A DNA stretch of 64,000 bases from the NCBI GenBank assembly GCA_003952965.2, contig CM025855.1:21019122-21083121 (forward strand). Direction: 5' to 3'. The notes below the pieces were generated by a model, which worked only from the letters and a program-made list of their open reading frames with translations, had not been told where the DNA came from and did no database searches. Position numbers and translations under genes: made by a program. The stretch is from Morella rubra. Its lineage: Eukaryota > Streptophyta > Magnoliopsida > Fagales > Myricaceae. Below are positions 24,111-35,300 of this stretch, piece after piece; the first letter of the stretch is position 1, and every line of letters begins with the position of its first letter.

Positions 24111-25569
24111 AGGGCAGATTGCAAGTTATTGACCTTGTGTAGCATTTATTCTATTCTCATGTTTAATTATTGAAGTGCTTGAGTTATGGAAATGAATCAT
24201 GAAGTTTGAGAAGACTGGAGGATCATTATAGGAGTGTGTTTTTTTAATAGTGATACATGTATAATGTTTGAGCTATATATTGAATGTTTGATTATTGAAG
24301 TGCTTGAGTTCTGGAAATAAATTATGGAGTTTGAGAAGCATGGAGGATGAATATTGGAGTGTTTTTGACTTGTTATGTTTGAGTTTATTTTTGGGATATA
24401 ATGTGTGTACCCTTAGACCCGTTCAAGGGTTAAGACGCGATAAATATGCGTTTATCGCGTAATAACCCTTGAATTGTCCAAAATATGGACAGTTTGAGAT
24501 TGTGTATTCGTGGTTGGACAAGTTCGGTACTTGTGTCCTATCCAGTCTTAGAGGAAATTCGGTATCATCTACCTTTTGTCTTCTGGGTATACTACTAGTA
24601 TTGGTGTATGGCGTCATATAACTATTGTTGATGATATTTGCCTCCAACGTTGGTGCGTGTACTTAGGGACTGGGGGGAGATGCTGTCGAATTTTTTCGAG
24701 GTATGGATGAACACAAGCCAAACTGGCGTTTTAACTCTGAACTCACAATCTTGAATGGAATATGACCTATAAGCCAGACACAAAGTTAAGTTCTAATGAT
24801 TGATGGTTATGAATTTTGAATGTCGTCTATTTTTTTAGATTGGTGGCAATAGATAAGAGTTAGGTTTACGAAAAAAATCGGTTTGGTGATAAGTATTCCG
24901 AGGGAATCCTTAGGTTTGTCGGTACGGTTGTTTGTTGTGTAGACTCTCAAGGTCAGATCAATGTTCGTATCGAAAGTGCAAAAATGTAGTATTTTAAGAT
25001 TTGGTAAAGATGGAGGATCATTTATACATTAATAGATTTGATGCAAGTTCTAAGTTATAAGTGTTTCCGAGGAGGGTATTCAATTTTCAAAGTTGAGTCA
25101 AGAGTCCGGTGCGAGCTTACCATATAGTGATGATGATTTAGAGGAAGATAGCTCTGAAGGATGGAAGAAATGCTCACCAATGTTCGTCCAAGAATAAAAG
25201 GTGTGGCAGGAGTATTATGAAAAACCCTGAGAATAGGAAAACCCCCACTTCATGACTCAGAGCTTAGACACCTTTTGATAAGTTATGGGAAGAGGCAGAA
25301 CATGAATTGTATCCACCACAGGAATAAGGCTTACGATTGTATCCAATTGGTATGTACCAACCAAGTTCGTTGTGATTTTGCATCTGGTTGTTGCCGGTGA
25401 GCGTTGATATTTGGCAAGGAGGGTTGAAGGGGGAGAGGAGGGGGAGATATTGAGGAGTTTTGGTCCAGTTATGATAAATCCATGCAGGGTTACGTCATGA
25501 ATTGAATTCAACTATTTGGGGTAGAAGTTTTTTAAAACCCAAAAATTTGTGATTAAAATATTAATTAAG

Positions 25570-25775
25570 ATGCATAAAGAAGGGAGATTTGAGGCCCTGG
25601 ATTTTGGTTTGGAGAATTTTGATAAGGACCATGATTGGTTTGCTCAAGATGCCCGCAACGTTCGCCTTGGTCTTGCTTCTGACTGGTTTAATCATTCGGA
25701 AACATGAGCAATTCGTACAGTATTTGGCCGGTCGTTGTGTTTCCATATAATTTACCCCTATGGAGGTGTATAGAT
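25570..25775 (+). pseudogene. TNP2-type CACTA transposase fragment
   Basis: FEALDFGLENFDKDHDWFAQ continues as DARNVRLGLASDWFN, then after a 1-base frame change as MSNSYSIWPVVVFPYNLPLW. Both blocks are hallmark sequence of the TNP2 transposase (DPRNVRLGLATDGFNPF...NMSxSYSxWPVxLxPYNLPPW). Only about 70 residues remain of a protein usually several hundred long. An acidic stretch (EENTEESGDEDSFESDND) follows in frame to 25917 and probably belongs to another exon. Confidence 0.85.
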
Positions 25776-26040
25776 AGTATTAATGTTTTGGAGGGAGATG
25801 AAGCAGAAATTGAAGAAAATACCGAAGAAAGTGGGGATGAAGATTCATTCGAAAGTGATAACGATTCTACTGAGGATGAGGCATTGGGCGATAACATGCA
25901 AGAATCGAATTCCGATTAATAATTTCTTTCAAGTATATTTTCTTTCTAATGTTGATGTTGCTGAACTATTTTTACTGTTACTGTCTCTTTTACCATATTT
26001 TTATCGTTTATTTTGTTATGTCACAGCTTCTACGGTGAAA

Positions 26041-27790
26041 TGAAGCGTGGACGAGAATTTCCTTCAGTTACTTCTGGACAGTTGCATAGCTCAGTTACTC
26101 CGTTTAGTATGAGTCCAATCCTGAGTCCTACCCCGAGCGCTCCTTCTCCGAGAGTGAATGAAGGCATGAGTCAAGGCACACCAGCTTGTCCTAGTAGTTA
26201 TGCATGTAAAAATTATTCTAAGTTATATTTCAATTTTTTTAAGTTAACCGACCGACTAACTTTGTTAATTTTATTTTATGTAGCGACATCAGCTTCTAAA
26301 CAGGGTGAGGTAGGACACGTGGGGTCAGTTTGGAGAAGAGTCTTGGGTCCGGGTCCGGAAACTATCGGTGCATATCCCGGAGGGAGAGTGTGGAGGAGTG
26401 TCTTCCATTGCTGCCACCTATCGACGAAGATTGGAATGTTGGTTCGAGGGCTTGATTCCGATCTCCGTTAACAAGTGGGTTGATGTTCCTGCAGAAGTGA
26501 AGGAGTACATTATGGATCGGGTGTTGGTATGATTAAACTCGTAAACATAGAATTTTTGGTTAAGCATTTCGTTTATCATTGTAATATTGTATGTTTTGGT
26601 ACTTATGTAGGATCACTTCGACCTTGACTACACCCGTTAGGAGGACGTGAGGACAGTGGTCGAGACTATGATGACGGCACGTCGAACGCAACCGAATGCA
26701 TGCGTATTTTAAGAAGTTCCGAGTAAAGAGGCGGCGTTGCTGAAGCCGCACCCTGATACCACAGAAGAACAGTGGAAGGAGTTATGCGATCTGTTCACCA
26801 GCGAAGCATTTATGGTACGTGATTACAAAAACCCGTTGCTTAAATATTACATTCTTTTAATATTTAATTACTTAAAATATTACAGAAACGAAGCGAGCAA
26901 AATAAGAAGAATAGATCAAAGTTGACTGTGAACCACGCTACTGGTTCGCGCTCGTTCCAGCGCACACGAGCTTGCATGGTAAGTTAACAACTAAATCTTA
27001 GACTTTATTGATATTGTTTGTCAATAACTTTATGCTATTGTCATGTAGAAAAATAAGAAAGCGGCAATATCAATCCTGCAGAGCTGTATAAAAAGAATTA
27101 TACAAACAAAGATGGGATTTGGACCTCGGAAGGAGCGAGAGAAATTTATGTAAGTCGCTTTCATTTTAATCTACTTTATGTAATTTATGTATAGTTTATC
27201 TACTTTAATGTTTCTGGTAATTATTGTCATTTTTTCAGGAACGGATGGATGCCTTCCAGCGTCAGTGTGATTTAGAAGGGAAGACTTACACCGAAATTGA
27301 AGTATATTCCGAGATATTGGGCAAGAAGTCGGATATGTTCGGGGATTAGGACGGGCGGTTAAGCCTCCGCCTTCATCAACTTTGACTACACAGTCTTCTG
27401 ATCTACAGCACCAGCTAGCAAAGGCAAGGATGAGATAGAGGCGATGAGAGCTGCTAGAGAAAAAGACTTGCAAGAATTTGCGAAGAAGCAAGCTGAGATG
27501 GAGGCCACGCTGAGGGACCACCGTGAGGAGCAGCGGGTGGAGCAGGAGCGCATCCGGTTGGAGCAGGAGGAGCGCATGAAAAGGAGCAAGAGCGCATGCG
27601 AGTGGAGCACGAGGAGCACATGCAAGAGCACGAGGAGCGCATGCAAAAGGAGCAAGAGCGCTTACGGCAGAAATATCAAAGGAGCTGGAGAAGAAAATGT
27701 CCTCTGTAATGGAGAAGAAAATGAGCGACATGTCAAAGCGACTATTCAGCCAGTTTGGGGGTTCAAAAAGGTAGATGCATGTATATTGTA
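26041..27790 (+). pseudogene. Plant En/Spm second transposon protein (Ptta/En/Spm 'plant transposase' type), split by intron-like gaps
   Basis: Exon-like blocks run from MKRGREFPSV (26041) through KEAALLKPHPDTTEEQWKEL (26724-26790, before a GTACGT donor), KRSEQNKKNRSKLTVNHATG then SRSFQRTRACM (26885-26976), and FMERMDAFQRQCDLEGKTY to about 27345. A Glu/Arg/Gln-rich coiled-coil tail (27444-27650) follows. The NKKNRSKL...GSRSF block is typical of the family (Pfam Transposase_24, from memory). Stops at 26638 and 26709, plus frame changes, show decay. A second copy of the 26610-26860 segment is present at 59098-59345. Confidence 0.75.
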
Positions 27791-27964
27791 ATAACTTTTT
27801 AATTATGTATTATTACGATGTTATTTTCGATTTAATTACGGATCACTATATGTTATTATTGATGTTTATTAATGTGAGTATTGTATTATTATTATAATGT
27901 ACGTGTTATATAATATTTTCTATTATTATTGTTTTTAAAAAAACTGATTCTCTTTCCACCTGTT

Positions 27965-28400
27965 CGATTCGGCATATTCAGCGATCGATCAGTTGTTGTT
28001 AAACCGATCGATCGTTCAATACCACCGTTCGATCGTCCAATATTAAAAAGACAAAATAATGATCGATCAGTAACGTAAGCGATCGATCGGTATAGGAATA
28101 AACGATCGATCATTAAACAAAACCATCGATCGTCAGATGACACCGATCGATCTATAATATAGTCAACGTTCCATCGCCGATTTTAACAACCGATCGGTTT
28201 TGGAATATCGATCAAACGTGAAACATACGTGATCGATCGCTTATAGACGTGCCGATCAATCACCAATATTTAACCGATCGATCATCCTGCAATTGACGAT
28301 CGATCGGTATTCGTTGCAAACAAATACCGATCGATCCCTGTTCCAACCGATCCATCACTTTGTTTTCACCAAACCGATTGTCCAAACTACCGATCGATCA
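27965..28400. repeat. Right subterminal GATCGATC array of the CACTA element
   Basis: About eleven perfect GATCGATC octamers are counted by eye in this ~440 bp, with further one-mismatch copies, at irregular spacing of about 15-60 bp. It mirrors the left array at 20220-21290. Confidence 0.8.
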
Positions 28401-28585
28401 GTAAATTAGTGACGAAAATTTTCGTCACTAAACTACTTTTCGTGACGAAATTCAAGTTTCGTCACGAAATACATTTCATGACGCTCTTTCGCTGACAGAG
28501 CTCATGACGAAAAAATTTCGTCACTAATACTTTTAGTGACAAAATTTTGACTTTTAGTGACAACATTTTTTGACAAAGTATTTCT

Positions 28586-28855
28586 CTTAAAAAAATAAGT
28601 GAACTAGTGCGTTTCACTTGTCTCCTTTATTAAACCTTAACGCCCTCAACTTTCTCTCTTCTTTCAGCCATTTTTGCAAATTCTCTCTCTCATCACTTTT
28701 ACCCAATTTAACGATATCAGTCTCTTTCTCTCCGTTTTAAGTGTTTTTCCTTATCCTAATGATGTCTCCCTTCCTCTTTCTTAACATTATGCGATGGCCC
28801 AACCTTATAAGGATGCGGCATCGAAAAACCCAAGAAAAATAAACATAAATAGTGT
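28586..28855. repeat. Tandem-array unit 5, right part
   Basis: Resumes at 'ttaaaaaaataagtgaacta' and runs through 'aaccttaacgccctcaactt' to 'cattatgcgatggcccaacc'. About 70 bp of the unit is missing relative to its left part ending at 20007. Confidence 0.8.
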
Positions 28856-29062
28856 TTAGTGCTTATTTAGGTCCTTATAAAATGTTAGAACCCGGGAAAA
28901 AAGAATCGAAATTGTACGTGTCAAGGGGTTCTCATGCCTGCCTTTAAATTGCCCTACCATTGGGCCATTCGTGGTTTGTCATAAGTTATATACGACGTTT
29001 ATTTCTTAGTCTTGTTATGTGTTAGAGGACTGAAAAGAATTTCCAAAGTTAAGGGAAGTGTG
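28856..29062. repeat. Tandem-array unit 6, left part
   Basis: Begins 'gtgcttatttaggtcctta' and keeps the tRNA-like segment ('cctaccattgggccattc' near 28950) up to 'aagggaagtg', where copia element 2 is inserted. Confidence 0.78.
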
Positions 29063-29711
29063 TGTTGGATTTAAGGGGGTGTTTGTTTGCCAAAATTTTG
29101 GGGAATATTCCCGAAATTTTGGGAATCTTTACTTTATTGAGATTTATTGGAGTTTGTGAAAAGTGAAGTGTGTATATATAAAAGTTAAAAATTTTAGAGT
29201 GTGTTTGTTTTGTTGAAAATTTTGATGCCCCAAAATATTGGAGAAACAAACACCCCCTAAATGTCCCTCATTTCTTATTTAATGGACAATATTAAACATT
29301 ATTTGAATTTTAAATAAATAAGGTAATGGCTCCAGAAAGTTAAGGCACGTTCACTTAGTGAGATTTTGTAGGGAAGTTGTTTTCCATTTGCCCACTCTGA
29401 TGGGGAGTGGTGCGTTATTTTTAACATGGAAAAACTATCCTCTCTCTACCCTATTTAACTGTCAGGATTCCTATTAATTTTGTCAATGAAAATTCAAAGG
29501 GTGAAGTGAGAGAAACAATTCCTACTCTATTATTTTACAGGTTGAAACAACAGAGATAGAAAGAAGGAGAAAGGAAAGCAGAAGAGGTTCATCACATGGA
29601 TTTTTGTGTGTCTTCTTATAAATGATTAATTCCACACTATGGTTATTGATATATGTGAAAGTCATAATAGTTGAAAATCCGGTTTAGCTTATAGATCAAT
29701 AGTAATTTACA
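29063..29711 (+). repeat. 5' LTR of copia element 2
   Basis: Shares 'cttatttaatggacaatatt' through 'gatcaatagtaatttaca' with the right LTR. Its first bases, TGTTGGATTTAA, are separated from the rest by the MITE at 29075-29257. Without the MITE it is about 460 bp, close to the 3' copy. Confidence 0.82.
29075..29257. mobile_element. Tourist-like MITE with TAA duplication, inside 5' LTR of copia 2
   Basis: TAA at 29072-29074 and 29258-29260. The ends are GGGGGTGTTTGTTTG and inverted CAAACACCCCC. The 3' LTR lacks it, so it inserted after the retrotransposon. Confidence 0.92.
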
Positions 29712-30877
29712 TGTGGTATCGGAGCCATGTTGAAACTCTCATGATTTTTCGATTAATATAGAGATTTTGGTTGATGTTTTACAGTCAATTTTATTTTATA
29801 TTATCGATAATCCATGTTAACTGTGATATGAATTTCTGTTTGAAACTTTAATAGGATATTTTGTTTCAATTGAAATTTTACTATACGAATGCCTGTTGTA
29901 GTCAATATTCATGAGATTTTAATGGATGGAATATTCACTTTCAATTTTTTTAGTTTTTTCCGTAACTAATATATGTCGTTTGAACAAATCTGATTTGTTA
30001 ACATTTGAATGACGTTGTTTTGTTAAAAAGTGTAACAAACCATCACTATAACGGTTTTCTTTTATTTAAGGAATTTTTTGTTTTAACAAATCATATCCCT
30101 GTAACCGTTTGTTACTGATTTTTTGGTTTGCTTTCATTAAACTAACGTACACGATTTGAGAACTTTCTGAAACCGAATCGTACTCTTTTGTTTTTAACGC
30201 CAATTGTGATCGGTAAACTTTTGTAATTTTGTTTTTGAAACCGAACCTTATTTGGTGGTTTATCCAAACTACAATTTCGAGAATCTACAGATCACAGTTT
30301 TGGTTTTAGCCTTAATGTGTCATTTTTTAAATTGTTGTCACATGCCATGAATTGTTAATTGATATGCGATTGATGATATGGGCCAAATAAAATTCTCATT
30401 GATTTCTTAATGACACAAATATTATTATTGCATATTCTGATAGATTTATATATTTATCTGATTTCAATGTGGACTGAATTTTATTTGCTGAGTCATTTCA
30501 TTAATCAATATTTACATTATGGGTAACTTGTCATCACTAAAGTGAGTCTGCTAGAAAGTAGGAATAATTTAATTGAATTATGACTTTGCAAAAATTATGG
30601 AATGATTATTTGATTATTACAGTTTGACCCAAGGGTGCACCAACTTTCAAATAATTATTAAATAAATGGGACAATAAATTAGTAGTGATATTGAAATTGA
30701 TACCTGAAGTTAACAAACCAATTCAACTTTGAAGTGTTATCAATTATGCCTAGGTGAGTTAGAACCACCATTAAATTTAAATGTTAGTATATCGCATTAG
30801 TTAATCCAAAGATTGAACGCAATAGTACTTATAAATTTTTTTTTTTTCAAAACACTAATGTTGTAATTTGTATTGCA

Positions 30878-33800
30878 ATGTCACTTCCACTTTCGCTTCA
30901 TTCGCTTGCCTCATCTGTTCCGATATTTAACGGATCTAATTTCTCTGATTGGAAAGAACAGATTTAGTTTCATCTTGGTGTTCTGGATCTTGACTTAGCA
31001 CTACGAACTGAGAAACCGACTGCTATTACTGATACAGGTAGTGCGGAGCAGTTGGCTTTGTTTAATTCATGGGAAAGATCAAACAGATTGAGCATTATGT
31101 TTATGGAATGTGTATTATGAAAAATATTAAGTCATCACTTCCTCAAATTGATAATGCTAAGGAATATTTCAAGGCTGTGGAAGATCGTTTAGTTTCAGTA
31201 GACAAGTCCCTTAGAGGGAGATTAATGGCTGAACTTACCACAATGAAATTTGATGGTAACTGTGGAATGCATGATCATGTCCTTGAAATGACTAATCTTG
31301 CTGCCAGACTCAAAACTCTTGGGCATGAATGTTGATAAAAGTTTCCTTGTTCAGTTTATTCTGAATTCCTTGCCTACTCAGTATGGGCCATTTCAAATTC
31401 ACTATAACATTATCAGGGAAAAGTGGAATGTGAATGAATTGATAAGTATGGTTGTTTAAGAAGAGGCAAGGCTTAAGCATCAAGGTCATCATTTAGTCAA
31501 TGTTATGAGTCATGGGGTTGGAAAGAAAGGAAAGAAACAGTAAAAAAATTTCAAGAAATATCCATTAAAGGTTGCGGGACCTTCACATGTCATTAAGGCT
31601 CGCAGTGCTATTTTTGTCATGGCTCTGGGCATTTAAAGAAAGATTGCCTGAAACATAAAGCTTGGTTCGAAAAGAAAGGTGAGCTTCTAGCTTATGTATG
31701 TTTTGAATCAACTATGACACAAGTTCCTTCAAATACTTGGTGGATTGACTCTGGCTCTACTATTCATGTTTCGAATTCGATGTAGGGATACTTTTCGATC
31801 TAGAACATAAAACAAAATGAACATTTCATAGTCTTGGGAATTGGAATTCAAGTACCTGTTGTTGGTGTTGGAACTTTATGTTTGTTTTTAGAATCAGGCC
31901 TTTATTTGGACCTATTTGATACTCTTTATGTTCTTACTATTTCTAGAAATTTAATTTCCATGCCGAGCCTTGATTTTAAAGGATATTCCTTTGTTTTTAA
32001 AGACAAAAGTTTTTAGTTTTTTATGAATGATTCGTTTGTTGGTTTTGGTATTTTACATGAAGGATTATATAGTTTTAATCTCAACAAAAAATTTGCTCAA
32101 ACTCTTTTGACCCTGCATCATAATGTTGAAACTAAACAAAGCCAAGTTAATGAGAGTTCTTCTATCTTGTGGCATAAACGACTAGGTCACATATCCAGAG
32201 AAAGAATGAAAAGATTGAAAAAAGATAAAATTCCTATGAATCTTGACTCTACAAATTTTGATGTATTTGTGGATTGAATTAAAGGAAAGCAGACCAAACA
32301 TACAAAGAAAGGCACCACAAGAAGTGAAAAGCGTTTGGAGATTGTCCATACTGATATTTGTGGACCTTTTGACTCACCATCTTTTGGTGGAGAAAGTATT
32401 TTATAACATTTATTGATGACTTTTCACGTTACTGTTGTGTCTATTTGTTGCTCAAAAAGTCTCAAGCATTAAATGTTGTAAAGGCATATATTGTTGAAGT
32501 TGAGCAACAATTAGATAGAAAGGTGAAAATCATTCGATCAGATAAAGGTGGTGAGTATTATGGAAGGTATGATGGAATAAGACAATGTCCAGGACCGTTT
32601 GCTTAATTCCTAAATAAGTGTGGTAATTGTGCACAATATACAATGCCTAGTACGACTTAGTAGAATGGTGTAGCTGAAAGACGTAATCGTACTCTTATGG
32701 AAATGGTTAGGAATATGTTAAGTAACTCCTCAGTACCTATTTCATTATGGAAGGAGGTTCTTAAGACCGCCATTTATTTGCTTAATTGAGTTCATAGTAA
32801 AATAGTTCAAAGTATTCCTTTTGAATTGTGGACGGGAAGGAAATCGAGTTTGAGACACCTTCACATTTGGGGTTGTCTAACAGAGGCTAGAATCTACAAT
32901 CCACATGAAAAGAAATTGGATTCTGGAGCTATGAGGGGGTATTTTATTGGATACCCAAAGAAGTTCAAAGGGTATAGGTTTTACTATCTCAACCATAGTA
33001 TGAGGATTGATGAAACTGGAAATGCAAGATTCCTTGAAAATTATAATTACACCATATGGACATGAAAACTGATTTTCTGAATGAGAATTTAGATGAAGAG
33101 ATCTACATGGATCAACATGAAGGTTTCTTGGTTAAAGGAAAGAAACCCATGGTATGTAAATTGAAGAAGTCAATTTACGGACTTAAATAAGCTTCCAGAC
33201 AATGGTATCTTAAATTCAATGATACCATCACGTCCTTTGAATTTAAGGAAAACACCGTTGAGCGGTGTATATATCTTAAGGTCAGTGGGAGCAAGTTTAT
33301 TTTTCAAATTCTGTATGTTGACGATATATTGCTTCCTACTAGTGATCTTGGTTTACTGCTTGAGGCCAAGAAATTTCTTTCAATGAACTTTGAAATGAAA
33401 GATATGGGTAAGGCATCTTACGTGATAGGAATCGAAATATCTCATGATAGATCACGTGGAATGCTAGGATTTTGTCAGAAATGATATATTGATAAAGTTC
33501 TTGAAAGATTTAATATGGCTAATTGTGCAGCCACTCCTGCTCCTTTCAGTAAATGAGACAAATTAAGTGCAAATGATTGTCCACAGAATGTTTGGAAAGG
33601 AAGAAAATGGAAACTATTCCTTTTGCATCTGTGGTTGGAAGCTTAATGTGTGCACAGACTTGTACGAGACTATACGTTAGTTTTGTAGATGGTATGCTCG
33701 AGAGATACCAAAGTAATCCTGGAATGGAGCATTGGAAAGTTGCAAAGAAAGTGTTAAGGTACCTGAAAGGAACAAGACACTACATGCTCACGTATAGAAG

Positions 33801-34279
33801 GTGTAATCAGTTGGAGGTGATTGGCTGCTCTGACTCAGATTTTGCTGGTTGTGTTAATAGTCGGAAGTCAACTCTGGGTTACTTGTTTCTATTAGCTGAA
33901 GAAACAATATCATGGAAAAGCGCCAAACAGACTGTCATAGCAGCATCTATTATGGAAGCTAAATTTGTGGCATGCTTTGAGGCCACAGTTCATGTTTTAT
34001 AGCTGCAGAATTTTATCTCAGGACTTGAAATTGTAGATAGTATTGTCAAGCCACTGATGCTATGTTGTGATTATTCTGTAGAAGTCAATTTTTCCAAGAA
34101 CGAGTGCTAAGCACATGGAGCTCAAATATTTAGTCATTAAGGAGGACGTTTAGAAACAAAAAATGTCAATAGAGCATATCAAGACCGAGCTCATGATTGC
34201 AGATCCCTTAACTAAAGTGTTACCACCAAAGACTTTTAAGGAATACGTTGATCGTATGGGTCTTGGGTACGAACCGTGA
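30878..34279 (+). pseudogene. Copia gag-pol remnant of element 2
   Basis: Gag opens at ATG 30878 (FNGSNFSDWKEQ), with a stop at once after it, and runs as KSLRGRLMAELTTMKFDG to 31335. The zinc knuckle CYFCHGSGHLKKDC is at 31606. The protease active-site block is WWIDSGSTIHVSN (31740). The pre-integrase block is ILWHKRLGHISRERMKRLKK (32166). Integrase pieces VHTDICGPF (32346) and NGVAERRNRTLMEMVRNML (32663) follow. The RT motif LYVDDILL (33311) and RNase H CSDSDFAGCVNSRKSTLGYL (33828) follow, ending at GLGYEP stop. The text jumps from the end of integrase (GNARFLEN, 33018) to mid-RT (MKTDFLNENLDEEIYM, 33063), so the integrase tail and first part of RT are deleted. At least ten stops. Confidence 0.9.
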
Positions 34280-34533
34280 GGTATGTTTTGGATCTTTGTG
34301 TTTTTTCACTCTAAGACAATTCTAGAGATCTCATTGACTGTGTTTCTGTTTCTTATTTACCTTTAGTTACGTAATTATGGAACTGGATTCCTGATAACAA
34401 GAACTGTCTTTTGACAAAAACATTATATAGACTTTACTGATACTTCTCATTATATCAAAATTAAGTGATTTACTTGTATTATGTTTACCTTATAAATTCA
34501 AGTAATTGTCATTGTCACATGGGCCAAGTGGGA

Positions 34534-34986
34534 CATTAATTAAGTGACTTATTTAATGGACAATATTATACATTATTTAAATTTTAGATAAATAAGGTAA
34601 CGACTCTAGAAAGTTAACGCACGTTCACTTAGTGAGATTTTATAGGCGAAGTTATTTTCCATTTGTCCACACTGATGGGGAGTGGTGTGTTATTTTTAAC
34701 ATTGGAAAACTATCCTCTCTCTACCCTATTTAACTGTCAAGATTTCCATTAATTTCTGTTGATGAAAATTCAAAGGGTGAAGTGAGAGAAAAGTTTCTAC
34801 ACTATTATTTTACAGGTTGAAACAATAGAGATAGAAAGAAGGAGAAAGGAAAGCAGGGATGTCTCATCAAATGGATTCTGGTGTGTCTTCTTATAAATTA
34901 TTAATTTCGCATTATGGTTATTGATATATGTGAAAGTCATGATAGTTGAAAATCCTATTTAGCTTATAGATCAATAGTAATTTACA
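34534..34986 (+). repeat. 3' LTR of copia element 2
   Basis: Matches the left LTR from about 34548 to its end at TTTACA; the first dozen bases are diverged. Confidence 0.82.
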
Positions 34987-35300
34987 CTGTGGAGTCTAAT
35001 GCTTGTCACCGCAGAGTGACTTACACAATGTTTTTTGCAGTTTTGATTATGTTGCCTATGATATTTATTACCAAGGCTTTTAATGATGTTTAAAAAAAAA
35101 AGTGAACTGGTGCATTTTGCTTGTCGCCTTTAGTAAACCCTAATGCCCCTAGCTTTCTCTTTAACCCATTTAAGCATATTAGTGTATTTCTTCCACGACG
35201 TTTGAAGCATTTTCCTTCTCCTAATGACATCTCCCTTCATCTTTCTTAACATTATGGAATGACCAAAGCTTTTAAGGGTGCGGCGTCTAAAACCTCATTA
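34987..35300. repeat. Tandem-array unit 6, right part; end of array
   Basis: Resumes 'tgtggagtctaatgcttgtc' and runs through 'agtaaaccctaatgccccta' to 'gggtgcggcgtctaaaacct'. No further unit follows. Confidence 0.8.

Larger units (their letters stand above)
20008..28585 (+). mobile_element. CACTA (En/Spm-type) DNA transposon, decayed, right tip lost
   Basis: The left end is CACTACTAGAAAATAGAC, the standard CACTA terminus. Subterminal TTTTAGTGACGAAAATT-type repeats occur at both ends (20030-20220 and 28410-28570). Internal remnants are a plant-transposon protein (21362-22315), TNP2 transposase (25570-25775) and the second plant En/Spm protein (26041-27790). The right end stops near AGAGAAATAC (complement), about 7 bases short of CACTACT, and about 70 bp of the flanking array unit is missing. 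The likely 3-bp duplication GCT (20005-20007) therefore cannot be confirmed. Confidence 0.88.
29063..34986 (+). mobile_element. Ty1/copia LTR retrotransposon 2, internally deleted
   Basis: LTRs are at about 29063-29711 (including a 183-bp MITE) and about 34534-34986. The PBS TGGTATCGGAGCC (29714-29726) follows the left LTR, and a purine-rich CCAAGTGGGA (34525-34534) precedes the right one. Gag, zinc knuckle, protease, integrase, RT and RNase H remnants are in copia order. The flanks read GTGTG and CTGTG (4 of 5 bases), so the target-site duplication is only approximate; the array sequence does rejoin across the element. Confidence 0.88.

Noticed and set aside
27171-27731. Minus-strand 186-codon frame rich in Ala/Leu/Cys
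   Set aside because: It is the shadow of the Glu/Arg/Gln-rich coiled-coil tail of the CACTA protein on the + strand.
20220-28400. CRISPR-like or satellite array reading of the GATCGATC words
   Set aside because: Word spacing is irregular, there are no equal spacers, and the context is a plant CACTA transposon.
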